This document shows, piece after piece, positions 17,163 through 24,460 of a stretch of 32,628 nt of DNA; the stretch's first letter is position 1, and every line of letters starts with the position of its first letter. The position numbers and the translations under genes were made by a program. The DNA comes from a bacterium (GTDB lineage: Bacteria > Vulcanimicrobiota > Xenobia > Xenobiales > Xenobiaceae): contig JAUNIO010000030.1 of NCBI GenBank assembly GCA_030535355.1, forward strand, positions 1-32,628, written 5' to 3'. The notes under the pieces are model-generated. The model was not told the DNA's origin, did not search any database, and was given only the letters and a program-made list of their open reading frames with translations.

Positions 17163-17919
17163 AAGGGGTCTGTTCTTTGGGAAGGGCTTTGGTAAAAGTC
17201 GCTCCTACTTGAGGGTGTGCATTGGTGTGTGTAATCTTATAATCGACGCGCTGTTTTTTAGCATCGTACTCGTAATGGAGTATAAATTCATGAGTTCCAG
17301 TGTATAAGGGAATGGGAAAATTCAGCTCATCATTTCCTTTAAAGGAATTGGGAGCCGACTGGAAATTGTGATTGTCTCCGTGCACCGAGACGGTCGTTAT
17401 AGTGTCGTCCTCGTAATATTTGGTGCAGAGCATGGGGTCGCCCCAGAGGGCGTTGAGCGTGTCGTTGTAATGTTCAGGAACAATGCGCAGGAGAATCTCT
17501 TTGGCACCTTTGATGTTGGCTCTGATTTTTTCCGGCTTGTCCCCGCTGATAATAGGTCCTTTGCTGGCGACTTTTTGGCCGTTTACCCAAACTTCAAAAG
17601 TCGCTCCGCGTCCATCTACGGTGTTATCCTTGAAACCGACGGTAGCTTCGAACATCTCATATTTATTGGCATAGTCGCCATCTAAGGTATAGCGCACGGT
17701 GGCGTCGTGCTCACCGCCATGCCCGACGAGATATGTGCTGACTTCAGCGCCTCCCATGCGCACTTGTTCTGAAGACCAAGAACAATTGGTTACATAGCGT
17801 TTTCTAATCATGATTATAGGGAATGACTGGATTGGGTCTTCGTGGCGGGCGGCCCAGCAGGGAGGGACTAAGGTGGCAATACATAGACCTATAGCAATTG
17901 CCCAAGTGTTAAGTTTCAT
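17161..17919 (-). CDS. Secreted NPCBM-domain protein
   Basis: Predicted exported protein of 252 residues. Signal peptide at 1-23 (MKLNTWAIAIGLCIATLVPP then CWA). Residues about 72-165 form an NPCBM-like beta-sandwich (novel putative carbohydrate-binding module): RYTLDGDYANKYEMFEATVG, then GRGATFEVWVNGQKV, ANIKGAKEILLRIVPE and LWGDPML. In other proteins this module flanks glycosidase domains; here no catalytic domain accompanies it. The remaining C-terminal 85 residues (HEFILHYEYDAKKQRVDYKI) look like another beta-rich region. It may bind cell-wall or host glycans. No clear ribosome site decides the start, but the ATG precedes a textbook signal sequence. Confidence 0.8.
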   Translation of the reverse strand: MKLNTWAIAIGLCIATLVPPCWAARHEDPIQSFPIIMIRKRYVTNCSWSSEQVRMGGAEVSTYLVGHGGEHDATVRYTLDGDYANKYEMFEATVGFKDNTVDGRGATFEVWVNGQKVASKGPIISGDKPEKIRANIKGAKEILLRIVPEHYNDTLNALWGDPMLCTKYYEDDTITTVSVHGDNHNFQSAPNSFKGNDELNFPIPLYTGTHEFILHYEYDAKKQRVDYKITHTNAHPQVGATFTKALPKEQTP

Positions 17920-18026
17920 GGCTTAATTCCATTTCTGCAAATTTAAATTGATAACGAAACATATACTTTCGCTTGTTAGCCTCGTATGCCTTTTGTTCCT
18001 TTAATCGGGAATAATATTTTGCTGAT

Positions 18027-18063
18027 AATCAGCGAACCTGCGAACTATCGGACTCCCCCTAAA
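18027..18063. repeat. Mosaic repeat, module b copy
   Basis: Reads AGCGAACCTGCGAACTATCG then GACTCCCCCTAAA, matching module b at 13676-13706 with a few changes. It is directly followed by a MITE-like unit that separates it from module c at 18285. Confidence 0.65.
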
Positions 18064-18069
18064 GTATGT

Positions 18070-18281
18070 AATATCATTTAGTTAGTGTTTCGCGAACAAA
18101 TTATAGTTTGCACCTTCGCCTGGCGTTGCGGCAGTTCTGCTAAGCGTAGCCTCTGAGCGTAGCGAAGCAGCGTAGCGGGCAGAAGCTGACGCAAAAAAGC
18201 CAGGCGCATGAAGCTAAAGGAAGTGATGGTTCACTTTATCTGTATGTACAGATGCTGCATTTTGCTTAACTAAATGATATT
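18070..18281. mobile_element. 212-bp MITE-like element with 15-bp terminal inverted repeats
   Basis: Perfect terminal inverted repeats: AATATCATTTAGTTA (18070-18084) and TAACTAAATGATATT (18267-18281). Inside, arms 18117-18140 and 18179-18205 are largely complementary (CGCCTGGCGTTGCG against CGCAAAAAAGCCAGGCG), giving a long imperfect hairpin. The loop carries three copies of AGCGTAGC. It has no coding capacity and lies within a larger repeat. No clear target-site duplication was identified, so mobility is inferred from structure only. Confidence 0.55.
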
Positions 18282-18284
18282 GCC

Positions 18285-18347
18285 CTTAAAGGATGGCAGG
18301 GGGAGATGTCGCGGCTGCGACAGAGGGAGTGCCCAAGACTGTTGGGG
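18285..18347. repeat. Mosaic repeat, module c copy
   Basis: Matches the G-rich right part of copy 1 (13701-13760): CTTAAAGGATGGCAGGGGGA, then GTCGCGGCTGCGACAGAGGG and a shared ending around CAAGACTGTTG. Together with module b at 18027 it looks like one copy split by the 212-bp unit. Confidence 0.65.
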
Positions 18348-18534
18348 AATCGAAGTCTAGCGTATGTTATATGTCTGCTTGGGCATGGGTGGGAATGTAG
18401 CTCAGTTTTATAATATTGGATTTAGGGATATGTTGTAAAAAATAATATCTTATGAAGGAAGCAACAGGGTAATAGAGAAATAAGAATCTTTAGACCGAAA
18501 AGGCTTTTTTTTTGTGCTTTTTATGTCTCTGCGC

Positions 18535-18718
18535 TGAGCCTGAGCGCTTAGATATGAATATTCAAGCGCTGAGCGGGCCGAAAGGGTTGCGCAGGCAACG
18601 AGACGGCGGTTTGGCAGCCGGTGTTCAAACCGTTCCTGATGTGGAAAAAAGCATTTCGGATATCTTTAATATCTTTAAGGTAGGAACCGAGGCTTGTTCT
18701 GCACGAGCCGAGGAGTGA
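18535..18718 (+). promoter_or_regulatory. Possible structured 5' leader of secD
   Basis: Four hairpins in a row upstream of secD: AGCGCTT/AAGCGCT (near 18543-18570), GTTGC/GCAAC (near 18585-18600), CGGTTTG/CAAACCG (near 18607-18632) and GGCT/AGCC (near 18691-18709). The last ends just before the secD ribosome site GAGGAG. The stretch is also open in one frame for 68 residues (TTG 18512), but it lacks a ribosome site and family likeness. It does not match a riboswitch class I know. Confidence 0.3.
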
Positions 18719-18722
18719 CGTT

Positions 18723-20000
18723 GTGAATAAAAATTCAGTCATCATCAACTTAACGGTTATATCCGTTATTACCTTAGTGATCTTGTACGGCTTCTTCGGA
18801 GTTTCCGACGAAAATAAACTGAAGCTTAAACTGGGTTTGGATTTGCGCTCTGGTACGCATATCGCTCTTAAATTGAAGGAAGTTGTCGATCCCGAGAGTG
18901 GCGAAGTCACCAAAATCGATGACAAAGTTCGCGATCGCAGTATTCAAGTTTTTACTAAGCGCCTGAACTCTATTGGTACTTCTGAAATCCTTATCGCTCC
19001 GGCCGGCATTGATCGCATTATCGTGGAGATCCCGGAAATGACCGATCTGGAAAAAGCCAAGAGCATCGTCAAAAAAGCCGGACGTCTCGAATTTAAAGAA
19101 AAAATTTACAATCCTGCTACAGGTACTGCTGAATATAAGACCGTTATGGACGGGCGTTATATTACGAAGGCTAGCGTGGCCCGGGCTGGTGTAGGAGACG
19201 ACGCTTGGTGCGTGGACTTTACCCTGAATAGCGAAGGTGCCAAGCGCTTTGGTGAAATCACTGGACGCATGGTGGGGCAGCCTTTAGGTATTTTCTTTGA
19301 TGGTACGATGCACAGCGAGCCTGTGGTCAAGACGGCGATTACTGGTGGCCAGGGACAGATTACTGGCAGCTTTACTATTAAAGAAGCGGATGAGCTCAGC
19401 AATATCCTCAACGCCGGTGCCCTGCCAGTTGACGTAGAAATCCTCGAAGCCTATACGGTCAGCCCTACGCTCGGCGCGGAGTCTTTGCAACGCAGTGAAA
19501 TCGCGTCAATAGCTGGTTTGGCTATCGTCATGATCTACATGATCGTCTATTATCGCATACCTGGTCTGTGCGCTTCTATCGCTTTGGTGGTATATGCTAT
19601 CTGGAACTTGGCCTGCATGGTCATCCCCGGTTTGGAATTTGTGCTCACTTTGCCCGGTATAGCAGGTTTCGTTTTGGCTGTCGGTATGGCGGTGGATGCC
19701 AACGTTTTGCAGTTTGAACGCGTCAAAGAAGAACTGTGGGCCGGCAAATCCATCAAAACAGCCTTGGATATAGGTTTCAAACGCGCTTTATCTTCGATTA
19801 TCGATGGTCACGTCACCACTTTCTTAGGAGCGCTCATCCTGTTCTGGTTCGGCGCCAGCTCTATCAAAGGTTTTGGTATGACTCTGATGCTCGGTACTGC
19901 TCTGAGTTTGGTCACCGCTATTTGGGTGACCCGTCAGCTGCTCTACTTTGTGACCGATTTTGTCAAATTGGACAGCCATCGATCCCTGTTTGGTGAATAG
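18723..20000 (+). CDS. secD: Protein translocase subunit SecD
   Basis: RND-like partner of SecYEG that uses proton-motive force to help pull exported proteins across the membrane. The 425-residue form is the compact one: first membrane segment near residues 5-25, the signature LKLGLDLRSGTHIALKL, the periplasmic P1 domain, a conserved GEITGRMVGQPLGIFFDG region, then a five-helix bundle with GFVLAVGMAVDANVLQFERVKEE. GTG start with GAGGAG 7 bases upstream. secF follows 15 bases after the stop. yajC, a common upstream neighbour, is not here. Confidence 0.95.
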   Translation: MNKNSVIINLTVISVITLVILYGFFGVSDENKLKLKLGLDLRSGTHIALKLKEVVDPESGEVTKIDDKVRDRSIQVFTKRLNSIGTSEILIAPAGIDRIIVEIPEMTDLEKAKSIVKKAGRLEFKEKIYNPATGTAEYKTVMDGRYITKASVARAGVGDDAWCVDFTLNSEGAKRFGEITGRMVGQPLGIFFDGTMHSEPVVKTAITGGQGQITGSFTIKEADELSNILNAGALPVDVEILEAYTVSPTLGAESLQRSEIASIAGLAIVMIYMIVYYRIPGLCASIALVVYAIWNLACMVIPGLEFVLTLPGIAGFVLAVGMAVDANVLQFERVKEELWAGKSIKTALDIGFKRALSSIIDGHVTTFLGALILFWFGASSIKGFGMTLMLGTALSLVTAIWVTRQLLYFVTDFVKLDSHRSLFGE

Positions 20001-20015
20001 GGGGAGGATATCGCA

Positions 20016-21242
20016 GTGCAAAATTATTTTGAGCAAATTTCTACCTCCGACTGGATTCAGATCGGTATTTGGGTTGTAGCTTTGGTAGCCATTGTGGCTT
20101 GGGGACATACCTTCCGCCGCAAACAGAAAGATATCGTTGGCAACCGTAAATATTACTATATGTTTAGCGGAGTGCTGCTCTCTGTCGCTATAGCGGGCTT
20201 ATGCGTTAAAGGCCTTAATTACGGCTTGGATTTTACCGGCGGCTCTATTATCGAATTGGGATCACCCCAAAAAGTTACCTGTGATGCTGCGGCGATTTCC
20301 AACTTTGTAACCGCTAAACGCCCTAAGTACGATGTTGTCACTCAGCTTAGCGCTGATATGACGACTGATATTGATGGCAAGACTTATCAGAAAATTAACA
20401 TTCGTGTGCGCGATGGCGAAGGTGCCGTTGCCTTGGATACCGATCAGGTGGAGGAACTGATCCAGTGCGTCAAAGACGGACTGAACGATCAGAACATAAT
20501 GAAGATCCAGGAAACCAGCATTGGCCCTACGATCTCTGGCGAATTAAAGCGCAGTGCTATCGTTGCTTTGATCGTTTCCCTGTTCTTCCAGCTGATATAC
20601 ATCACTTGGCGTTTCGGTTCTCAGCTGCGCTACGGTGTGGCCGCTGATATCGCTTTGCTGCACGACGTCATTGTGATGGTCGGTTTCTATGCCTGGGCGG
20701 GACACCCTGTGGATTCCAGCTTTGTAGCTGCGGTGCTGACCATTGCCGGTTATTCGGTGATGGACTCTGTGGTTATTTTCGACCGCATCCGTGAGCATGG
20801 CCAAACAGAGAGCGGTGTGCCTTTCCCTGACCGGGTCAACCATTCCATCAATGAGACTATGACCCGTTCCATCAACACATCGTTAACCACTATCGTAGTT
20901 TGCGTGTCGCTGTACTATTTTGGCGGTTCTACACTGCAGGGCTTTGCTTATGCTCTGTTGGTAGGCGTTATGGCCGGTGCGTATTCTTCCATATTTATAG
21001 CATCTCCGATTTTGGTGGAATTAGATGTGCTGGCTAAAAAACGCGATGCCAACCGTCAGGCTGAATTGCGTCTGGCTGCTGAAGAAAGCGCCCGCGAAAG
21101 CGAGAGCGAGGGGGGGGCTTCCCGCAGCGTAGCTCGTTCTAGCCGCAGCGTTTCACATGAAAATCGTCCCAGCCGCAGTGCTTCTGAAGCTCCTTCCGCT
21201 TCGGGCCGTCCGCGCCGCCGTGTAAAAGGCACGCGCCGTTAG
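20016..21242 (+). CDS. secF: Protein translocase subunit SecF
   Basis: Partner of SecD in the SecDF export motor. Family marks are GLDFTGGSIIEL after the first membrane part, the ETSIGPTISGELKRSAI segment, and AVLTIAGYSVMDSVVIFDRIREH with TMTRSINTSLTT. GTG start with GGGGGAGG just upstream. At 408 residues it is about 100 longer than usual: the N-terminus has an extra membrane segment, and residues about 345-408 form a disordered Ser/Arg-rich tail (SRSVARSSRSVSHENRPSRS) ending in RPRRRVKGTRR. The tail is cytoplasmic by topology and might touch ribosomes or lipids; that is speculation. Confidence 0.95.
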   Translation: MQNYFEQISTSDWIQIGIWVVALVAIVAWGHTFRRKQKDIVGNRKYYYMFSGVLLSVAIAGLCVKGLNYGLDFTGGSIIELGSPQKVTCDAAAISNFVTAKRPKYDVVTQLSADMTTDIDGKTYQKINIRVRDGEGAVALDTDQVEELIQCVKDGLNDQNIMKIQETSIGPTISGELKRSAIVALIVSLFFQLIYITWRFGSQLRYGVAADIALLHDVIVMVGFYAWAGHPVDSSFVAAVLTIAGYSVMDSVVIFDRIREHGQTESGVPFPDRVNHSINETMTRSINTSLTTIVVCVSLYYFGGSTLQGFAYALLVGVMAGAYSSIFIASPILVELDVLAKKRDANRQAELRLAAEESARESESEGGASRSVARSSRSVSHENRPSRSASEAPSASGRPRRRVKGTRR

Positions 21243-21257
21243 GCTATTAGCTTAGAG

Positions 21258-21294
21258 AAAAAAGAGTTGCGCTTGGCCGCGGCTCTTTTTTTTT
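21258..21294 (+). terminator. Terminator of the secDF operon
   Basis: Arms AAAAGAGTTGCG (21260-21271) and CGCGGCTCTTTT (21278-21289) pair with two G-T pairs over a 6-base loop, followed by a T-run to 21294. Confidence 0.85.
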
Positions 21295-21308
21295 GTTGGC
21301 AAGCGGCA

Positions 21309-21398
21309 ATGACATTGTTGTACCTGGGCATAAAGGTGGCGATAATTGTATATGAGGTAGCACAACCAATGTCATCGAGCCTTAACTAAATGACATTG
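21309..21398. repeat. ATGACATTG repeat cluster with palindrome
   Basis: ATGACATTG occurs at 21309-21317 and 21390-21398, and its complement CAATGTCAT at 21367-21375. The last two form a perfect 9-bp stem around a 14-base loop that contains the interspersed motif AGCCTTAACTAAATGACATT. The left copy could pair with the same arm, giving two alternative folds. The cluster lies in the 235-base gap before hpf. Confidence 0.6.
21318..21346 (+). promoter_or_regulatory. Candidate promoter of hpf
   Basis: TTGTAC (21318-21323) and GATAAT (21341-21346) separated by 17 bases, about 130 bases upstream of hpf. The -10 is good, the -35 poor, so this is tentative. Confidence 0.35.
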
Positions 21399-21477
21399 CT
21401 AAATTAGGGGGGAGGAAGGCAGGCCTCTGTAGAATTCCCCCCACTAGTATGTACCTTTATTATTTGGAGGATTTCCG

Positions 21478-22029
21478 ATGCAGATTACGGTAAGTGGCAA
21501 AAATATAGATGTCTCTGATGCATTGCGGAAACAAGTAGAAAAAAAGCTCAGCAAGCTTACTGCGCGTTACGATACCTTGGTCAGCGCTAATGTGACTTTG
21601 TCTGTCGAGCGCCGCAACCAAATTGTGCAAATAACCGTTTTTGGAAAAGGTACGGAATACCGCGCTGAAAGCGACAGCGAGGATATGTACCGCTCAATCA
21701 GTGAAGCTGTCGATAAGCTGGATAAACAGCTATCAAAGAGCAGCGAGCGTCCTTTGGCAATTCGGAAAAAGGATGTCGTCTCCAACGATGGCGAGCGCCT
21801 TCCCGCGCCTGTCGAAGCTCCAGTTGCTGAAGCTCCTAAAGCGAGCGAGCCGAATGGGGTGAAAGTGGTGTCCTTTACCGCTGAAGCGCTTACAGTCGCG
21901 GAGGCTGTTAAAGCCTTAGAAGAAAAAGGCCATACTTTTTATACATTCTTTAATACCGAAAACGAGCGCATAAACGTAGTTTATATGGCTGAGCGCGGGA
22001 TTTGCCTGATCGATCCTAAACTGCCGTAA
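21478..22029 (+). CDS. hpf: Long-form ribosome hibernation promoting factor
   Basis: Binds the 30S subunit at the mRNA/tRNA channel in slow growth and, through its C-terminal domain, pairs ribosomes into inactive 100S dimers. The N-terminal S30AE domain (residues 1-100) starts MQITVSGKNIDVSDALRKQV. After an Ala/Pro linker near 115-130 comes the C-terminal dimerisation domain (about 131-183): VVSFTAEALTVAEAVKALEE and ending GICLIDPKL. The 183-residue length and two domains show the long form typical of Firmicutes and relatives. Strong ribosome site TTGGAGG. It is a single-gene unit, bounded by terminators. Confidence 0.95.
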   Translation: MQITVSGKNIDVSDALRKQVEKKLSKLTARYDTLVSANVTLSVERRNQIVQITVFGKGTEYRAESDSEDMYRSISEAVDKLDKQLSKSSERPLAIRKKDVVSNDGERLPAPVEAPVAEAPKASEPNGVKVVSFTAEALTVAEAVKALEEKGHTFYTFFNTENERINVVYMAERGICLIDPKLP

Positions 22030-22046
22030 ATTACTAATCCGTCTTC

Positions 22047-22085
22047 TATATAAAAATAGGCCCTTAATGGGCCTATTTTTATATA
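22047..22085 (+). terminator. Terminator of hpf
   Basis: Perfect 17-bp stem, 22047-22063 with 22069-22085, around the loop TTAAT; core AAAAATAGGCCC/GGGCCTATTTTT. It can act in both directions. Confidence 0.92.
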
Positions 22086-22430
22086 AGCGTCAAACGTAGT
22101 TTTAGCGTTTACTATTAACTGATAAATATGCTTTAACATTGGCATATTATGATTTCCCCCCTTAAAGGTAATATTATTAGTTAGTAATTAGCTAACTTGC
22201 GAACTATCTGACTCCCCTAAACGGCATTGCCCAGTAGCTGAACGGCATTAACGCAAAACTGAAAAGTACAGCAGAGACTTTTAATTTTAAGAAGCTGTAC
22301 CATAAATGACAGCACGCGCAGTAACGTTAAAAAAAGGGAATATTTTTACCAAAAAAGAATAGAAAATTTTTAAGTGTTTTATTTTTAAGCTTTTTGTGGG
22401 TATTTTTGTGTGTATGTAAGAGGTTAACTT
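22086..22430. other. Gap between hpf and the zinc-ribbon gene
   Basis: 345 bases with one mosaic repeat copy (22170-22224), two copies of GCTGAACGGCATT-like sequence near 22224-22250, and an AT-rich run (22330-22420) with long A and T tracts just before the next gene. Nothing that looks coding was found. Confidence 0.5.
22170..22224. repeat. Intergenic mosaic repeat, copy with modules a and b
   Basis: AATATTATTAGTTAG (module a) followed by ATTAGCTAACTTGCGAACTA and TCTGACTCCCCTAAA (module b), nearly identical to 13653-13706. Module c is missing after it. Confidence 0.7.
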
Positions 22431-22691
22431 GTGCTTTTAGTGCGTTGCGCTTATTGTCATGGAGCAGGAAAGCAGAAATGTGCCTGTCGCTGTGCTGGTT
22501 CGGCCAAAAAAGACTCTGCTTTCGAGAATTCCGAGACAGAAGAAGTGGCGGGAAACCTAAAAGTGAACCTTCAGCCGTCAGATGATGAGGATTTGTCGGC
22601 GTATTCGTGTTCACGTTGCCGTGATAGCGGCTGGGTTACCTGTCCTAGCTGCTGTGGCAGCGGCTTTGTAGAAATGCCGGCGTTGGCTTAA
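22431..22691 (+). CDS. Small cysteine-rich DnaJ-type zinc-ribbon protein
   Basis: Product of 86 residues with two DnaJ-like zinc-binding halves: C6-x2-C9 in CAYCHGAGKQKCACRC with C17, C19 and C21, and C60-x2-C63 with C71-x2-C74 in CSRCRDSGWVTCPSCCGSG. The CxxCxGxG pattern is that of the central zinc domain of DnaJ and of small chaperone-like zinc proteins. A charged linker (SETEEV to SDDEDLS) joins the halves. GTG start, with AGAGG 7 bases upstream. Exact role unknown; it lies 49 bases before ctpA on the same strand, so a role in folding or protease delivery is possible but unproven. Confidence 0.7.
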   Translation: MLLVRCAYCHGAGKQKCACRCAGSAKKDSAFENSETEEVAGNLKVNLQPSDDEDLSAYSCSRCRDSGWVTCPSCCGSGFVEMPALA

Positions 22692-22740
22692 TACAGGGGC
22701 TTAATGGTTATTTTTGGGGTTATTCCAGGAGATAGATAAA

Positions 22741-24435
22741 GTGGATAGCAAGAATACGAAGATAGTCTTCGTGGTAGTAATTATCGTGGCTGCTGTGTTC
22801 GGCTTTTTGGGGGGCAAGCTGTACCTGCAGCATCGCCAGTGGCAGACTATTGATGTTCCCGAGGTCTCTCCGAACGCAGCAAGTCCTTCGCCTTGGAGTG
22901 ATTTTAATTTACCGACAGCCGATAAAACTGATAATCCCAGTCCAGCAGATAACGGCGGCGGTGTCTTGCCGAGTGGGGGAACGGACGGCGAAGTACTTGA
23001 TGCTATGCCTGATGATGGCGCAGTACTTGACGCTATGCCAGACGACGATGGCGAAGCTAAAGCCGAAAGCTCTAAGCAAGCTGCGAAATCGTCTAAACCT
23101 TCTACTCCTTCTAAGCCTTTGACCGAAAAAGAGAAGAAGGAACAAGAATTCAAAGAACTTCTGCACAAAGAACATCTGGAGTTTTATAAGAAGTTATTTA
23201 AAGACCCAGAAAAGTTGGGTTTTGTTCCTGACGCCCAATTATTTAAAAGCGTTTATATGTGCATTCGCTCATCGTATGTGGAAAATGTTTCCGATAACAA
23301 ACTGTACGATGGCGTCGTTGATGAAGTCGGCGTTTTGCTAGAAGCTAAAGGCCTTTCCGCTGATGGCCTGAAAAAACTCGATCCTGAACGCAGTGCCTTA
23401 GCGCAGCTGGACGAATTATACGGAGATAAATTCGATCAGCGCGTGCTCTATTATTCAGCTATTCAGGGTATGCTCGGTGGACTTGGCGATCCCTATACTG
23501 TGCTCATGACACCAGAAGAATACGGCAAATTGCAGGAAGAAGTGCAAAGTAAGGGTTTTGGAGGCATTGGTATTTATATTGAATTGGATAAAGAAGCCGG
23601 CAATCAGATTACCGTGGCCGATCCCGTCGAAGGCTGTCCTGGGGAAAAAGCAGGGCTGGAGAGCGGAGACCAGATATTGGCTATTGACGGTGAATCTACC
23701 AAGGGCATGGCTTTGGATGTGGCGACCAATAAAATACGCGGTAAAGTTGGCAGCAGTGTGGTGCTGAAAATACGCCGATCCGGGGTAAAAGAGCCCTTTA
23801 ATGTTACTGTAAAACGCGCCATGATCCACGTGGTTTCGGTCAATGGCAAAATGCTGGATAATTCCATAGGCTATGTGCGCCTGCGTCAGTTCGGCAGCCA
23901 TACCGGAGAAGAACTGCACAAGGAATTGGCTAAACTTATCAAAGCCGGTGCCAAAGGTATGATTTTAGACCTGCGCAACAATGGAGGCGGATACATCGAT
24001 GCTTCAATCAGCGTCTGCGGTGAGTTCTTGCCTAAGCGCAGCTTGGTTGTCTATACCGAGGGGCGGGTGGAAAAACGCAATAACTATCTATCCGTCAAAG
24101 AACCTTTAGTCAAAGTTCCCGTGGTGGTGCTGATGAACCGTTATTCTGCCAGTGCTTCTGAGATCACAGCGGGAGCGTTGCGCGACCATAAAATTGCTAA
24201 ATTGATCGGTGAAACCAGTTTCGGCAAGGGATCGGTTCAGCAGATTTTCCCTTACAACGACGGATCTGTCTTAAAAATGACGGTAGCTCATTTTTATTCT
24301 CCTTCAGGCTATAAGATCAACCATCAGGGCATTAAGCCTGATATCGTTAAGGATATGGACCCGCGCTTAGTTGGCAAGGGCGAGAAAGATATTCAGCTGC
24401 AGCGTGCTGTTAAATACCTTCGCGAAGGCCGATAG
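22741..24435 (+). CDS. ctpA: C-terminal processing protease (S41 family)
   Basis: Membrane-anchored periplasmic serine protease that trims or degrades proteins from their C-terminus. One membrane segment near residues 8-28, then a disordered acidic linker with a duplicated VLDAMPDD, an N-terminal helical part, a PDZ domain (about 270-350; FGGIGIYIELDKE) and the S41 catalytic core. The Ser-Lys dyad is S471 in YSASASEITAGAL and K496 in ETSFGKGSVQQ, 25 residues apart as in the family. I chose the GTG at 22741 because AGGAG lies 9 bases before it; an upstream TTG at 22714 would add nine residues. 564 residues is long, owing to the linker. It leads a run with miaB, the unknown secreted gene and hslU. 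Confidence 0.92.
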   Translation: MDSKNTKIVFVVVIIVAAVFGFLGGKLYLQHRQWQTIDVPEVSPNAASPSPWSDFNLPTADKTDNPSPADNGGGVLPSGGTDGEVLDAMPDDGAVLDAMPDDDGEAKAESSKQAAKSSKPSTPSKPLTEKEKKEQEFKELLHKEHLEFYKKLFKDPEKLGFVPDAQLFKSVYMCIRSSYVENVSDNKLYDGVVDEVGVLLEAKGLSADGLKKLDPERSALAQLDELYGDKFDQRVLYYSAIQGMLGGLGDPYTVLMTPEEYGKLQEEVQSKGFGGIGIYIELDKEAGNQITVADPVEGCPGEKAGLESGDQILAIDGESTKGMALDVATNKIRGKVGSSVVLKIRRSGVKEPFNVTVKRAMIHVVSVNGKMLDNSIGYVRLRQFGSHTGEELHKELAKLIKAGAKGMILDLRNNGGGYIDASISVCGEFLPKRSLVVYTEGRVEKRNNYLSVKEPLVKVPVVVLMNRYSASASEITAGALRDHKIAKLIGETSFGKGSVQQIFPYNDGSVLKMTVAHFYSPSGYKINHQGIKPDIVKDMDPRLVGKGEKDIQLQRAVKYLREGR

Positions 24436-24460
24436 CGAAATCCGATAGGATGAGGTAAAT

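Larger units (their letters stand above)
17920..18722. other. 803-base gene-poor gap with nested repeats and a possible leader
   Basis: Left part 18027-18347 is made of repeat modules that are listed separately. 18348-18510 is AT-rich and shows no gene. 18512-18718 is an open frame without a ribosome site that instead contains several hairpins (listed as a possible secD leader). No transposase or tRNA was found. Confidence 0.6.

Noticed and set aside
18391-18408. GGGAATGTAGCTCAGTTT resembling the 5' end of a tRNA
   Set aside because: Only the first 15 or so bases fit; no anticodon arm, T arm or acceptor partner follows. It is at most a remnant.
18512-18718. A 68-residue open frame just before secD as a yajC-like gene
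   Set aside because: It has a TTG start without a ribosome site and no hydrophobic segment as YajC would have; the stretch is better explained by hairpins. Not fully excluded.
22701-23175. Minus-strand frames over the ctpA linker
   Set aside because: Serine-rich shadow translation of the acidic, repetitive linker; no independent coding signal.
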